Shown: positions 24,623 through 32,687 of the stretch, piece by piece
Layout: each line of letters opens with the position of its first letter
How positions within the stretch are numbered: the stretch's first letter is position 1
DNA from: QQVM01 sp964544885
GTDB taxonomy: Bacteria; Bacteroidota; Bacteroidia; AKYH767-A; 2013-40CM-41-45
Direction: 5' to 3'
Assembly: GCA_964544885.1 (NCBI GenBank)
Contig: CAZJDX010000015.1
Coordinates: 1 to 64,000, forward strand
DNA: 64,000 nt
Translations under genes and position numbers: made by a program
Notes under the pieces: model-generated
Told to the model about the DNA's origin: nothing
The model's database searches: none
The model's input: only the letters and a program-made list of their open reading frames with translations

Positions 24623-25462
24623 TTATCTCAGTCTCTTTTTCAAAAAATCAACGGTGATCTTTCCGGCTTCCCCTGCCGATTTTTCATCGTACTTAGGATT
24701 ACTTGGATTGGCGAAGGCGTGGTCGGCTTCATAAGTTCTTGTTACAAGCTGTTTTTGTTTTCCTGCTTGCTTCATGTCCGTTTCAAATTTTTTCCGGACA
24801 TTCTCATTGATCCATTCATCTTTCGAAGCAAATATGGCCAGCACATCAGCATTGAGTGTTTTTAATTTTGACACATCCGTTTCGGGCATACCGTAATACA
24901 TCACACAAGCTGTTGATTTAGCGCCGGCGAGCAAACTTGCCTGAAGCGCCCAACCACCACCCATACACCATCCCAGGGTCATGATTCGTGAATTTACGCC
25001 TGTATAGGAAATTGCACCCTGAAGGATATTCCGGGCTCTTTCCTCTTTGAGTGAACCCAGCAACTGCTGCGCAATAGAAGCGGTTTCCGCTACCTTGCCG
25101 TCATACAGATCGATGGCAAGCACGTTGACTTTACCGAGAGAAGTCTGAAGTTTCTCAGCCTCCAGTTTGATATAGTCATTCAGTCCCCACCATTCATGAA
25201 CCAGTATCAGCCAGTTAGTCGTGAATGTGGTTGCCCGAATCTCGAAAGCGTTTGCAGTGGAGCTGTCAGGACACATGAATCTGATCATTTCGCCTTCAAG
25301 TAAAACCGAAGCCGATGGGAGAGGGGACTCATGCTTTTCAGCAAATCCGGAACTCATCGCAAGCCGGTTGAATTCATGTGCAGCGCTTTTACTGCAACAT
25401 GACTTGTCGGTGGCAAAAAGCAAGGAAGGCAATAAAAGAAGGAGGACTGTGATTTTCTTCAT
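24623..25462 (-). CDS. Exported dienelactone hydrolase family protein
   Basis: A 279-residue alpha/beta hydrolase with an N-terminal signal peptide (MKKITVLLLLLPSLLFA). The nucleophile is the cysteine of GWCMGGGWALQ near residue 165, the aspartate is in ASKDEW near 213, and the histidine in YEADHAFANP near 246. This Cys-Asp-His triad defines dienelactone hydrolases, and VHEWWGLNDYIK is a further mark. Classical members open chlorinated dienelactones in the cytoplasm. This exported one probably acts on another ester or lactone in the periplasm. A cysteine pair in KSCCSKS just after the signal is unusual. A TATCTTTG element lies 15 bases upstream. Confidence 0.87.
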   Translation of the reverse strand: MKKITVLLLLLPSLLFATDKSCCSKSAAHEFNRLAMSSGFAEKHESPLPSASVLLEGEMIRFMCPDSSTANAFEIRATTFTTNWLILVHEWWGLNDYIKLEAEKLQTSLGKVNVLAIDLYDGKVAETASIAQQLLGSLKEERARNILQGAISYTGVNSRIMTLGWCMGGGWALQASLLAGAKSTACVMYYGMPETDVSKLKTLNADVLAIFASKDEWINENVRKKFETDMKQAGKQKQLVTRTYEADHAFANPSNPKYDEKSAGEAGKITVDFLKKRLR

Positions 25463-25477
25463 GAACAGTGGTTTTCA

Positions 25478-25485
25478 CAAAGATA
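25478..25485 (-). promoter_or_regulatory. TATCTTTG -7 element for the dienelactone hydrolase gene
   Basis: A perfect TAnnTTTG on the reverse strand, 16 bases before the ATG at 25462. No TTTG at the expected -33 spacing. Confidence 0.5.
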
Positions 25486-25558
25486 ATCAAGTCCTACCAA
25501 ACAGGTTCTCTGATCTGAAAAATGAGCAATTCTCTTGCCGTTTATGGCTTCATTGGAA

Positions 25559-28171
25559 TCAAGCTTCCGTAAGAGACTTTTCGTTGGTAAAAATGAACTC
25601 ATGATTTTTGTCAACATCCAGTCTGATGTGGTCATTGCTCATCACTTTTCCGGCGAGAATTTGCCTTGATAATTCATTCAATACCTTTTTCTGCATAACC
25701 CTCTTGAGCGGTCTTGCACCAAACTGAGGATCATAGCCCAGCTGTGAGATCCAGTCAATGGCTTCTTCGGAAGCGGAAATTGAAATGCCGTTATCCTTAA
25801 GCATTTTCTGAACCTGCATAAACTGAAGAAGAACAATTTCCCGTACTTCCTCCCGTGTAAGAGGCTGGAACATGATAATTTCATCAATACGGTTCAGGAA
25901 CTCGGGCCGAATCGTTTTTCGCAGTAATTCATATACCTGATTTCTGGTTCTTGATATCATTTCATCACGGTTCAACTCATTGATCGATTCGAAGTTTTCC
26001 TGTATCAGGTGCGAACCGAGATTAGAGGTCATGATGATAATGGTGTTCTTGAAGTTAGCCGTGCGCCCTTTATTATCCGTTAATCTGCCGTCATCCAGCA
26101 CCTGTAATAAAATGTTGAAGACGTCGGGATGCGCTTTCTCAATCTCATCAAGCAAAACAACTGAATAGGGTCTTCTTCGTACAGCCTCCGTCAATTGGCC
26201 TCCTTCATCATATCCAACATATCCGGGCGGCGCACCAATCAGTCTTGATACTGTATGTCTCTCCTGATACTCGCTCATGTCTATCCTCGTCATGGCATTC
26301 TCGTCATTGAAGAGGAATTCTGCAAGTGCTTTGGCCAACTCTGTTTTTCCAACGCCGGTAGTTCCCAGGAAGATGAATGAACCGATGGGTTTACGGGCAT
26401 CCTGCAAGCCTGCGCGGCTTCTTCGTACGGCATCACTAAGCGCAGCAATCGCTTCTCCCTGTCCAACCACACGTTTATGTAATTCAGCTTCCAGACTGAG
26501 TAATTTTTCCCTTTCACTCTGCATCATCCTGCTCACCGGAATTCCGGTCCATCTGGCTACCACTTCAGCAATATCTTCCGCGTCAACCTCCTCTTTGATG
26601 AGCGCCTTTTCGTGCTGCATTTCTCCAAGTTTTTTCTCCAGTTCCTGAAGTCTGGTTTCGGATTCCCGGATCCTGCCGTAACGGATCTCGGCAACTTTAC
26701 CATAATCTCCGGCCCTTTCAGCCTGTTCCGCTTCCGTCTTCAGACTCTCAATAGCTTCTTTAATATTCTGTATTCCCCTGACTACTTCTTTCTCCGACTC
26801 CCACTTGGCTTTGATCTGAGTACGTTGTTCATTCAGATTTTCTATCTCCATAACCAACTCGGCAAGCTTCTTGTCGTCCTTTTCCCTCTTGATGGCCTCT
26901 CTTTCTATCTCAAGTTGCATAATACGGCGGTTCATCTCATCAAGCTCCTCCGGAACCGAATCAATCTCCAATCTCAGCTTGGAAGCGGCTTCGTCCATAA
27001 GGTCAATGGCTTTATCAGGTAAAAATCTGTCTGATATATATCTTTCACTCAACTCCACCGCAGAGATGATCGCCTCGTCTTTGATCCGGACTTTATGATG
27101 TGTCTCATACTTTTCTTTAAGTCCACGAAGAATTGAAATGGCATCTTCAGTGGATGGTTCCTCCACCATCACCTTCTGAAATCTTCTTTCAAGCGCCTTA
27201 TCCTTTTCAATATACTTCTGATATTCACCCAGGGTGGTCGCGCCGATGGCTCTCAATTCCCCTCTGGCTAGCGCCGGCTTCAGGATATTGGCCGCATCCA
27301 TAGCTCCTTCGCCGCCACCGGCACCTACCAGCGTATGTATTTCATCAATGAAAAGCACAATATCTCCTTCAGCGCTGATAACTTCTTTCACCACTGATTT
27401 TAATCGCTCTTCAAACTCTCCTTTGTACTTCGCACCGGCAACAAGAGCGCCCATATCCAGCGAAAATACCTGCTTCGACTTGAGATTCTCCGGGACGTCA
27501 CCATCAATAATCCGGTGAGCCAAACCCTCCGCGATCGCTGTTTTACCGACACCCGGCTCTCCGATAAGAATAGGATTATTCTTGGTCCTGCGGGATAGAA
27601 TCTGAAGCACCCTTCTGATCTCCTCATCCCGGCCGATTACAGGATCCAGTTTGCCCTGCCTTGCCAGTTCATTAAGATTCCTGGCGTACTTTGAAAGCGA
27701 ATTGTAAGTTTCTTCCGCACTGGCACTCGTTACCTTCGAACCTTTTCTAAGCTCTTGAATGGCAGCATGAACATCTTTCTCATTCAGTCCCTCGCTGCGA
27801 AGCATATTTCCGGTCTTATCCTTTGAAGCGATAATGGCAAGGAACAGATGTTCCAGCGAAACAAATTCATCGCCGGATGACTTGGCCGCACTGACGGACT
27901 TTTGTATAATCTTGTTTGTTTCATCACCAAGATAAGTTCTCCCGCCACTGACCTTTGGAAGTGCCTGTATTATTGTATCCAGTTGAGTACTTATCTTATC
28001 CGGACTCACATTCACCTTTTTCAAAATGTATGGAATGACATGCTCATCTACTGTTATCATTCCTTTCAATAGATGCGCGGGTTCGATGGATTGTTGTCCG
28101 TTACTTTCTGCCATCACCTGCGACTGTTGAATCGCTTCCTGTGATTTTATGGTAAAATTGTTGAAGTCCAT
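25559..28171 (-). CDS. clpB: ATP-dependent disaggregase ClpB
   Basis: An 870-residue Hsp100 chaperone. The N-terminal Clp-N repeats occupy residues 1-145. AAA-1 has Walker A GEPGVGKTAIAE and Walker B VLFIDEIHTLVGAGG. The long coiled-coil M domain (about 400-530) is what separates ClpB from ClpA and ClpC. AAA-2 has GTTGVGKTELAKALAE and VVLLDEIEKAHPD. No ClpP-binding loop is evident, fitting disaggregation with DnaK rather than proteolysis. It is normally heat-induced. I find no CIRCE or sigma-32-like element, but a perfect palindrome sits about 105 bases upstream (28276-28292). It is separated by 96 bases from the next gene on the strand. Confidence 0.97.
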   Translation of the reverse strand: MDFNNFTIKSQEAIQQSQVMAESNGQQSIEPAHLLKGMITVDEHVIPYILKKVNVSPDKISTQLDTIIQALPKVSGGRTYLGDETNKIIQKSVSAAKSSGDEFVSLEHLFLAIIASKDKTGNMLRSEGLNEKDVHAAIQELRKGSKVTSASAEETYNSLSKYARNLNELARQGKLDPVIGRDEEIRRVLQILSRRTKNNPILIGEPGVGKTAIAEGLAHRIIDGDVPENLKSKQVFSLDMGALVAGAKYKGEFEERLKSVVKEVISAEGDIVLFIDEIHTLVGAGGGEGAMDAANILKPALARGELRAIGATTLGEYQKYIEKDKALERRFQKVMVEEPSTEDAISILRGLKEKYETHHKVRIKDEAIISAVELSERYISDRFLPDKAIDLMDEAASKLRLEIDSVPEELDEMNRRIMQLEIEREAIKREKDDKKLAELVMEIENLNEQRTQIKAKWESEKEVVRGIQNIKEAIESLKTEAEQAERAGDYGKVAEIRYGRIRESETRLQELEKKLGEMQHEKALIKEEVDAEDIAEVVARWTGIPVSRMMQSEREKLLSLEAELHKRVVGQGEAIAALSDAVRRSRAGLQDARKPIGSFIFLGTTGVGKTELAKALAEFLFNDENAMTRIDMSEYQERHTVSRLIGAPPGYVGYDEGGQLTEAVRRRPYSVVLLDEIEKAHPDVFNILLQVLDDGRLTDNKGRTANFKNTIIIMTSNLGSHLIQENFESINELNRDEMISRTRNQVYELLRKTIRPEFLNRIDEIIMFQPLTREEVREIVLLQFMQVQKMLKDNGISISASEEAIDWISQLGYDPQFGARPLKRVMQKKVLNELSRQILAGKVMSNDHIRLDVDKNHEFIFTNEKSLTEA

Positions 28172-28275
28172 AGTGGATTGCTGTTGCTTGTTATGTATTG
28201 CTGTTTTATCAATAAACTTTCCAAACTAATCTTACTTTGAACAGCCGTACAAATTGGCATATTTGCATGTACAAT

Positions 28276-28292
28276 CAGGTCAAATTGACCTG
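28276..28292. promoter_or_regulatory. Perfect 17-bp palindrome, candidate operator between clpB and 28371
   Basis: CAGGTCAA-A-TTGACCTG: eight bases pair perfectly around one central base. It lies in the 199-base divergent gap, about 105 bases from the clpB start and 79 from the next gene. It has no T run, so it is not a terminator. Regulator unknown. Confidence 0.5.
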
Positions 28293-28370
28293 TTCAATGT
28301 AATTTTCATGGCAATTTTGCGTTAATTATTCAGGCAATTATTAATTTCAGCACAATAATAAACCAACGAT

Positions 28371-28778
28371 ATGGATATCACTTTTGAAAAGTCAACACAT
28401 TTGAAAGAGCTACAACAGTCCTTTAATAAAAGATTCAATTTTCTGAAGCTCGAATTCTTTAAATTAAAAAAGGGAGAAAATCAGGTATACACAGCCAATG
28501 AAGTATTAAGCCCTCAACTGAGAATCGGGGAGGTGAGCTCAAGTTTTGGAAAAGAAAGCATGCATATCACCGGCCTGATGAAGGTAGGAGAACTGGAAAA
28601 AAATTTCTCCGATAAACTTGGCATCCATGTGCAGGTCTTCAGAAAATCCGGGAAAGTGTGGCTCATCACATCATCCTCAGACGAACTCACACTGGATGAA
28701 TTGAACAGGGACGCGAAGGAAAAGGAGCAAAGGCTTGCCGAAAACAACGAAGAGACCGATTATCATGAACAGGAATGA
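28371..28778 (+). CDS. Hypothetical protein, 135 aa, divergent from clpB
   Basis: A small soluble protein without signal peptide or membrane helix. The N-terminal half is basic and helical (LKELQQSFNKRFNFLKLEFFKLKKG). The middle looks like a compact alpha/beta fold (ITGLMKVGELEKNFSDKLGIHVQVFRKSGKVWLITSSSDE), and the tail is very acidic (LDELNRDAKEKEQRLAENNEET). I have the impression of a family restricted to Bacteroidota but cannot name a domain. It is monocistronic, with its own terminator at 28791-28826, and shares a divergent region and a palindrome with clpB. A stress-linked role is only a guess from that position. Confidence 0.7.
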   Translation: MDITFEKSTHLKELQQSFNKRFNFLKLEFFKLKKGENQVYTANEVLSPQLRIGEVSSSFGKESMHITGLMKVGELEKNFSDKLGIHVQVFRKSGKVWLITSSSDELTLDELNRDAKEKEQRLAENNEETDYHEQE

Positions 28779-28790
28779 CCTTCCCAAAAA

Positions 28791-28826
28791 AAATTCCCTT
28801 CGCACTGAATACAGAAGGGAATTTTT
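28791..28826. terminator. Bidirectional intrinsic terminator
   Basis: AAATTCCCTTC (28791-28801) pairs with GAAGGGAATTT (28814-28824) around a 12-base loop, with a T run. It separates the convergent hypothetical and OmpA genes. Confidence 0.8.
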
Positions 28827-28854
28827 ATCGGAATATATAGTTCCGTGCGTCAGC

Positions 28855-30357
28855 TCAATATTGAGACTTTAACTCAACCCGGCGATTCTTCGCACGGCCT
28901 TCCGCGGTTTTATTGTCATCAATCGGACGGGTTTGTCCATAACCTGTTGCAGACAATCTGTTTGCATCAATCGATTTCGATACCAGGTAGTTCTTAACCG
29001 ATTCACATCTCTTCTGAGAAAGTACAACATTCTTTTCTGCATCCCCTGTATTGTCTGTATGACCTTCAATAACGAGATTAGCCTCAGGATACTTTTTCAG
29101 GATATCAGCCAGGTCATCCAGTTGAGTTTTAGATCCTGCTTTCAGCTTATCGCTGCCGCTCTCAAAGAATATCTTGCTCGCGATCTTGGTAATTTGAGTT
29201 ATAACCTCTTTCGGCAATTCAGGACAACCGTTATTGGCCGGAATTCCTACCACATCCGGACATTTATCGGATTTGTCAGCAATTCCGTCCCCATCTTTAT
29301 CTGGACATCCCTGAAGCACAGCCAAGCCTTTCTCATCCGGACAAGAGTCCTCTTCATCAACAACACTGTCACCATCTTTGTCCATCGGACAACCTGTTAC
29401 ATCAACCTTATAACCGGCTTTTGTTCCCGGGCATTTATCGTCAAGGTCGGCGACTCCATCGGCATCCGCATCCGGACAGCCATCCAGATTGAGTAAACCG
29501 GCCGCATCCGGACAACGGTCTTTAATATCAGCCACTCCATCGCCATCCTTATCCGGACAACCCTTCAGTGCGGCAATTCCGGCAAGTTGTGGACACTCAT
29601 CCAGGTAATCGGCAACGCCGTCCTTATCACCATCGAGCGGACAACCATCATCGTCCACTTTTATACCTGAGGGAGTGGAAGGGCACTTGTCCTTTCTGTC
29701 ACTTATTCCGTCAGCATCCGAATCCTTTCCTTCACCAAGGTTAAGAATGATACCGAGTGAATGCTGCATGAACTGATCTTTATCACCGCCGGTATTTGCA
29801 TCCCAGGTATTATCAGATGGCATGTGGATGCCTGTTTGCCAGTCAAGACTGATGTACTCAGAAAGTCTAATGCGTATTCCGGCACCTGCATAAATATCAA
29901 GCTGAAGTTTATCATCCCGTAAACCGCCTTCAGAGGCGCCGTTCGCATCAATAGCGGCATTGGCAAGTCCTAATCCTCCGGTAAGGTATGGACCAATGAT
30001 GGCATCTTCATTAAACATATAACCATTATAAAGTTTATACCTGAGCTTGAGATCATAGGTATAGAAGAGATCCTTCATCCAATAGTTTCCGGATTCCTGT
30101 TCTAAGCGCCCATGAGAAACATAGAAGCCAAGGTCGAAAGATGGATTGAGGTAACGACTCAGAGATAAACCCTGTCCGAATGTAGTCCGGTTAAGTTCAA
30201 AACTGAAAAAATCATCACCAAGACTTGTTTTGGGCTCGTTGATGGAGCCATGCAAACCAAGTCCCCATTTTAATTCTGAATTCTGTGCAAAGCTGATTGT
30301 GTACGCTGAAAGTAAAAGCGTGAAGACACATAACGGAAGTAGTAGTTTGCTTCTCAT
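28855..30357 (-). CDS. OmpA family outer membrane protein with thrombospondin type 3 repeats
   Basis: A 500-residue protein in four parts: a signal peptide (1-24, ending SFAQ); an N-terminal eight-stranded-barrel-like region (about 25-205); six or seven calcium-binding thrombospondin type 3 repeats of the form DKDGDGVADxxDxCPD (about 210-380); and a C-terminal OmpA domain (395-500) with VIEGHTDNTGD and a final NRRVEL that binds peptidoglycan. Such proteins link the outer membrane to the cell wall and are very abundant in Bacteroidota. Aspartate-rich repeats stiffen with calcium. A strong promoter (TTTG-19-TACATTTG) precedes it, matching high expression. It is monocistronic and bounded by a terminator. 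Confidence 0.95.
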   Translation of the reverse strand: MRSKLLLPLCVFTLLLSAYTISFAQNSELKWGLGLHGSINEPKTSLGDDFFSFELNRTTFGQGLSLSRYLNPSFDLGFYVSHGRLEQESGNYWMKDLFYTYDLKLRYKLYNGYMFNEDAIIGPYLTGGLGLANAAIDANGASEGGLRDDKLQLDIYAGAGIRIRLSEYISLDWQTGIHMPSDNTWDANTGGDKDQFMQHSLGIILNLGEGKDSDADGISDRKDKCPSTPSGIKVDDDGCPLDGDKDGVADYLDECPQLAGIAALKGCPDKDGDGVADIKDRCPDAAGLLNLDGCPDADADGVADLDDKCPGTKAGYKVDVTGCPMDKDGDSVVDEEDSCPDEKGLAVLQGCPDKDGDGIADKSDKCPDVVGIPANNGCPELPKEVITQITKIASKIFFESGSDKLKAGSKTQLDDLADILKKYPEANLVIEGHTDNTGDAEKNVVLSQKRCESVKNYLVSKSIDANRLSATGYGQTRPIDDNKTAEGRAKNRRVELKSQY

Positions 30358-30387
30358 ATGATTAGGTTTTGGTTAAAAATCGTAATT

Positions 30388-30418
30388 CAAATGTAAATGA
30401 AAAGCCAACAAAAACAAA
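30388..30418 (-). promoter_or_regulatory. Promoter for the OmpA family gene
   Basis: Reverse strand TTTG (30418-30415), 19 bases, TACATTTG (30395-30388). Both boxes and spacing are ideal; transcription should start near 30381, about 24 bases before the ATG. Confidence 0.65.
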
Positions 30419-30487
30419 TAAGGGAAATCAGTTTGTATGTTGAATCAACAAGTAAAGACTTAAAGGAAGCTCGTAGGATGATAAATA

Positions 30488-31258
30488 TCAGTTAAATCTC
30501 TTAATAAGGCGAAGTTTATGACTATATCTCTTTTCCCCGGTATTAAAGATACCCTGGTGATCCAGCAGGTCGATCCTCACCTTACCACTGGAATGTATGA
30601 TTTTTCCTTGCGGAAGTATAAAACCAACATGCACAATCTTTCCTTCTGCATTGTCAAAGAAGGCAAGATCACCGGGTACTGCTTCCTCAGGCAGATTTAT
30701 GGTTTGGCCTTGTTCAGCCTGTTGAGAGGCATCCCGCTTAATGCTGATGCCACAACATTTCATAACTACCTGAGTAAATCCGGAACAGTCAATTCCAAAG
30801 GGTGTTCGTCCACCCCACAGATAAGGTGCATTCAAAAACATATAAGCGTGACTGAGCCAATCGGAAAAAGAAGATGCGGGTAAAATGCTGTTACTGTCCC
30901 CTGTGAAATACTCTATACCGGATACTTTCATCGCAGCAGTCTCTGAAAAATAAAGACTGCTTCCCTTGACTATCGTAAGGTGATCACCTGAACTGAGCTG
31001 CAGCCTCGAGACAGGTTCCCTCGAGTACTTCACAGGAGTATTACTGAACAGACCAAACTCCTGTTCACTAAGATCCGTCAGTTGTTTATTATCGACCCAT
31101 CCTTCGTAATCATCATGCAGAAGCCGCACATATTGCCAGGAACCTTTTTCTTCAATGACCTCAACCATCTCGCCGAAGAGAAGTTGAGAGACCATTTCGC
31201 TCCTGTCTGAAGCCTCTTTACGGACAGGGACGATACTTAAAGTGCAGATGCGATGCAT
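30488..31258 (-). CDS. NlpC/P60 (C40) cell-wall peptidase with SH3-like domain
   Basis: A 256-residue protein. Residues 1-60 resemble a bacterial SH3 domain (VPVRKEASDRSEMVSQLLFGE, YEGWVDNKQL). The C-terminal NlpC/P60 domain has the catalytic cysteine in FGIDCSGFTQVVMK near residue 158, the first histidine in GKIVHVGFIL near 211 and the polar residue near IHSSGKV. It would hydrolyse gamma-D-glutamyl-diamino acid bonds in peptidoglycan stems, as YkfC-like enzymes do. There is no signal peptide at the ATG at 31258, so the mature enzyme may be cytoplasmic and act on recycled muropeptides. It follows the thiolase gene after 43 bases on the same strand. Confidence 0.88.
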   Translation of the reverse strand: MHRICTLSIVPVRKEASDRSEMVSQLLFGEMVEVIEEKGSWQYVRLLHDDYEGWVDNKQLTDLSEQEFGLFSNTPVKYSREPVSRLQLSSGDHLTIVKGSSLYFSETAAMKVSGIEYFTGDSNSILPASSFSDWLSHAYMFLNAPYLWGGRTPFGIDCSGFTQVVMKCCGISIKRDASQQAEQGQTINLPEEAVPGDLAFFDNAEGKIVHVGFILPQGKIIHSSGKVRIDLLDHQGIFNTGEKRYSHKLRLIKRFN

Positions 31259-31301
31259 AGAAAAATGCTATTTTGTGAAGAGATTTCTTCCCAATTGGAA
31301 C

Positions 31302-32477
31302 TCAGATCCGTATTACCATGGCGGAAGCCCCGCCGCCGCCGTTGCATATACCGGCTACACCTGTCTTACCTCCGTGATTCCTCAACACGTTGATCAGTGT
31401 GACCACGATGCGCGCACCGGATGCGCCAAGGGGATGTCCGAGTGAGACTGCTCCGCCATTTACGTTGACTTTCCCGGGGTCAAGTTTCATTTCCCTGTTG
31501 TTGGCAATGGCAACCACTGAAAAGGCTTCATTGATCTCGAAGTAATCTATGTCGGTCAACTTCAATCCGGCTTTGGAAATCGCTTTTGGAATGGCTTTAG
31601 AGGGTGTGGTAGTAAACCATTCGGGTGCTTGCTGCGCATCGGCAAAGCTGAGTATGCTCGCAATCGGCTTCAAACCAAGGTCAGCAGCTTTCTCCTTACT
31701 CATCAACACCAGCGCAGCGGCCCCATCATTTAATTTTGATGCATTCGCAGCCGTTACGGTACCATCCTTTTTGAAGGCCGGTTTCAGGCCGGGAACCTTG
31801 TCTGCTTTCAGATTTTTATATTCTTCATCATCGCCCACGATCAGGGCATCCTTTCCCTTCACGGTCACACTCAGCGGTATAATCTCATCCTTAAAAAACC
31901 CTTTCGCGTGAGCTTCCTGTGAACGCCGGTATGATTCAAGTGCATACTCATCCTGATCTTGCCTGCTTATATTACATTCACTTGCACAAAGTTCAGCTGC
32001 AACACCCATATGAAAATCCTTGTATACGTCCCACAGCCCATCCTTCACCAGTCCATCAATCACATTTCCATGTCCAAGCCGGTAACCATTACGGGCCTTG
32101 TCAAGATAATAAGGCACATTACTCATGCTTTCCATTCCACCTGCCACAACGCAGTCATTCTCTCCATACATGATGGAACCTGCAGCGATCGCGATCGCCT
32201 TCATACCCGATGCACAAACCTTATTGATGGTTGTACCCGGGACTGTGTCAGGAATTCCGGCCCAGGTAGATGCCTGTGTGACAGGTGCCTGTCCAAGACC
32301 CGCCGATAAAACATTACCCATAAAAACTTCCTGTACCTGCTTTGGATCCAGTTTTATTCTTGACAAAGCCGCTTTGATTGCTTCAGCGCCCAACTGAGTC
32401 GCAGTGAACGATGACAATGATCCTCCAAAACTGCCTATAGGTGTACGTACTGCACTGACGATGACAACTTCTTTCAT
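31302..32477 (-). CDS. Acetyl-CoA C-acyltransferase (thiolase)
   Basis: A 391-residue thiolase. It starts MKEVVIVSAVRTPIGSFGGS at 32477; the frame runs to 32546 but the added part is unlike thiolases. The nucleophile cysteine sits in INKVCASGMKA near residue 88. The C-terminal histidine and cysteine are in GGAVSLGHPLGASGARI and GICNGGGGASAM, so the active site is complete. Thiolases either condense acetyl-CoA or cleave 3-ketoacyl-CoA; length and motifs fit the biosynthetic acetoacetyl-CoA type slightly better, but do not settle it. The next gene downstream is the C40 peptidase, with no obvious pathway link. Confidence 0.93.
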   Translation of the reverse strand: MKEVVIVSAVRTPIGSFGGSLSSFTATQLGAEAIKAALSRIKLDPKQVQEVFMGNVLSAGLGQAPVTQASTWAGIPDTVPGTTINKVCASGMKAIAIAAGSIMYGENDCVVAGGMESMSNVPYYLDKARNGYRLGHGNVIDGLVKDGLWDVYKDFHMGVAAELCASECNISRQDQDEYALESYRRSQEAHAKGFFKDEIIPLSVTVKGKDALIVGDDEEYKNLKADKVPGLKPAFKKDGTVTAANASKLNDGAAALVLMSKEKAADLGLKPIASILSFADAQQAPEWFTTTPSKAIPKAISKAGLKLTDIDYFEINEAFSVVAIANNREMKLDPGKVNVNGGAVSLGHPLGASGARIVVTLINVLRNHGGKTGVAGICNGGGGASAMVIRI

Positions 32478-32626
32478 GAATAGTATTTTAAAATTACGGC
32501 GCAATTTACTCAATTTAACTTGCATACAAACCTCCTTCAGGTGCATACCGAATAAGCCTTGTGAGAATTAAGCCATCAGTCGTTGATAAAATCCTCAAAA
32601 GCCTGAACCTCTGTAGATCTGTTTAA

Positions 32627-32634
32627 TATATTTG
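32627..32634 (+). promoter_or_regulatory. TATATTTG -7 element for the 7TM-HD gene
   Basis: A perfect TAnnTTTG about 54 bases ahead of the ATG at 32688, in the divergent gap with thiolase. Confidence 0.45.
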
Positions 32635-32687
32635 AGCTGAAACGGAATCGATGACTCCTGTTCCTTATCCTAAATCCGTATGAGTAC

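Noticed and set aside
28276..28292. CtsR operator for clpB
   Set aside because: CtsR sites are direct heptamer repeats; this is a single inverted repeat and no CtsR gene is near.
28935..29500. Long forward frame opposite the OmpA gene
   Set aside because: Antisense shadow of the thrombospondin repeats; protein has no sensible features.
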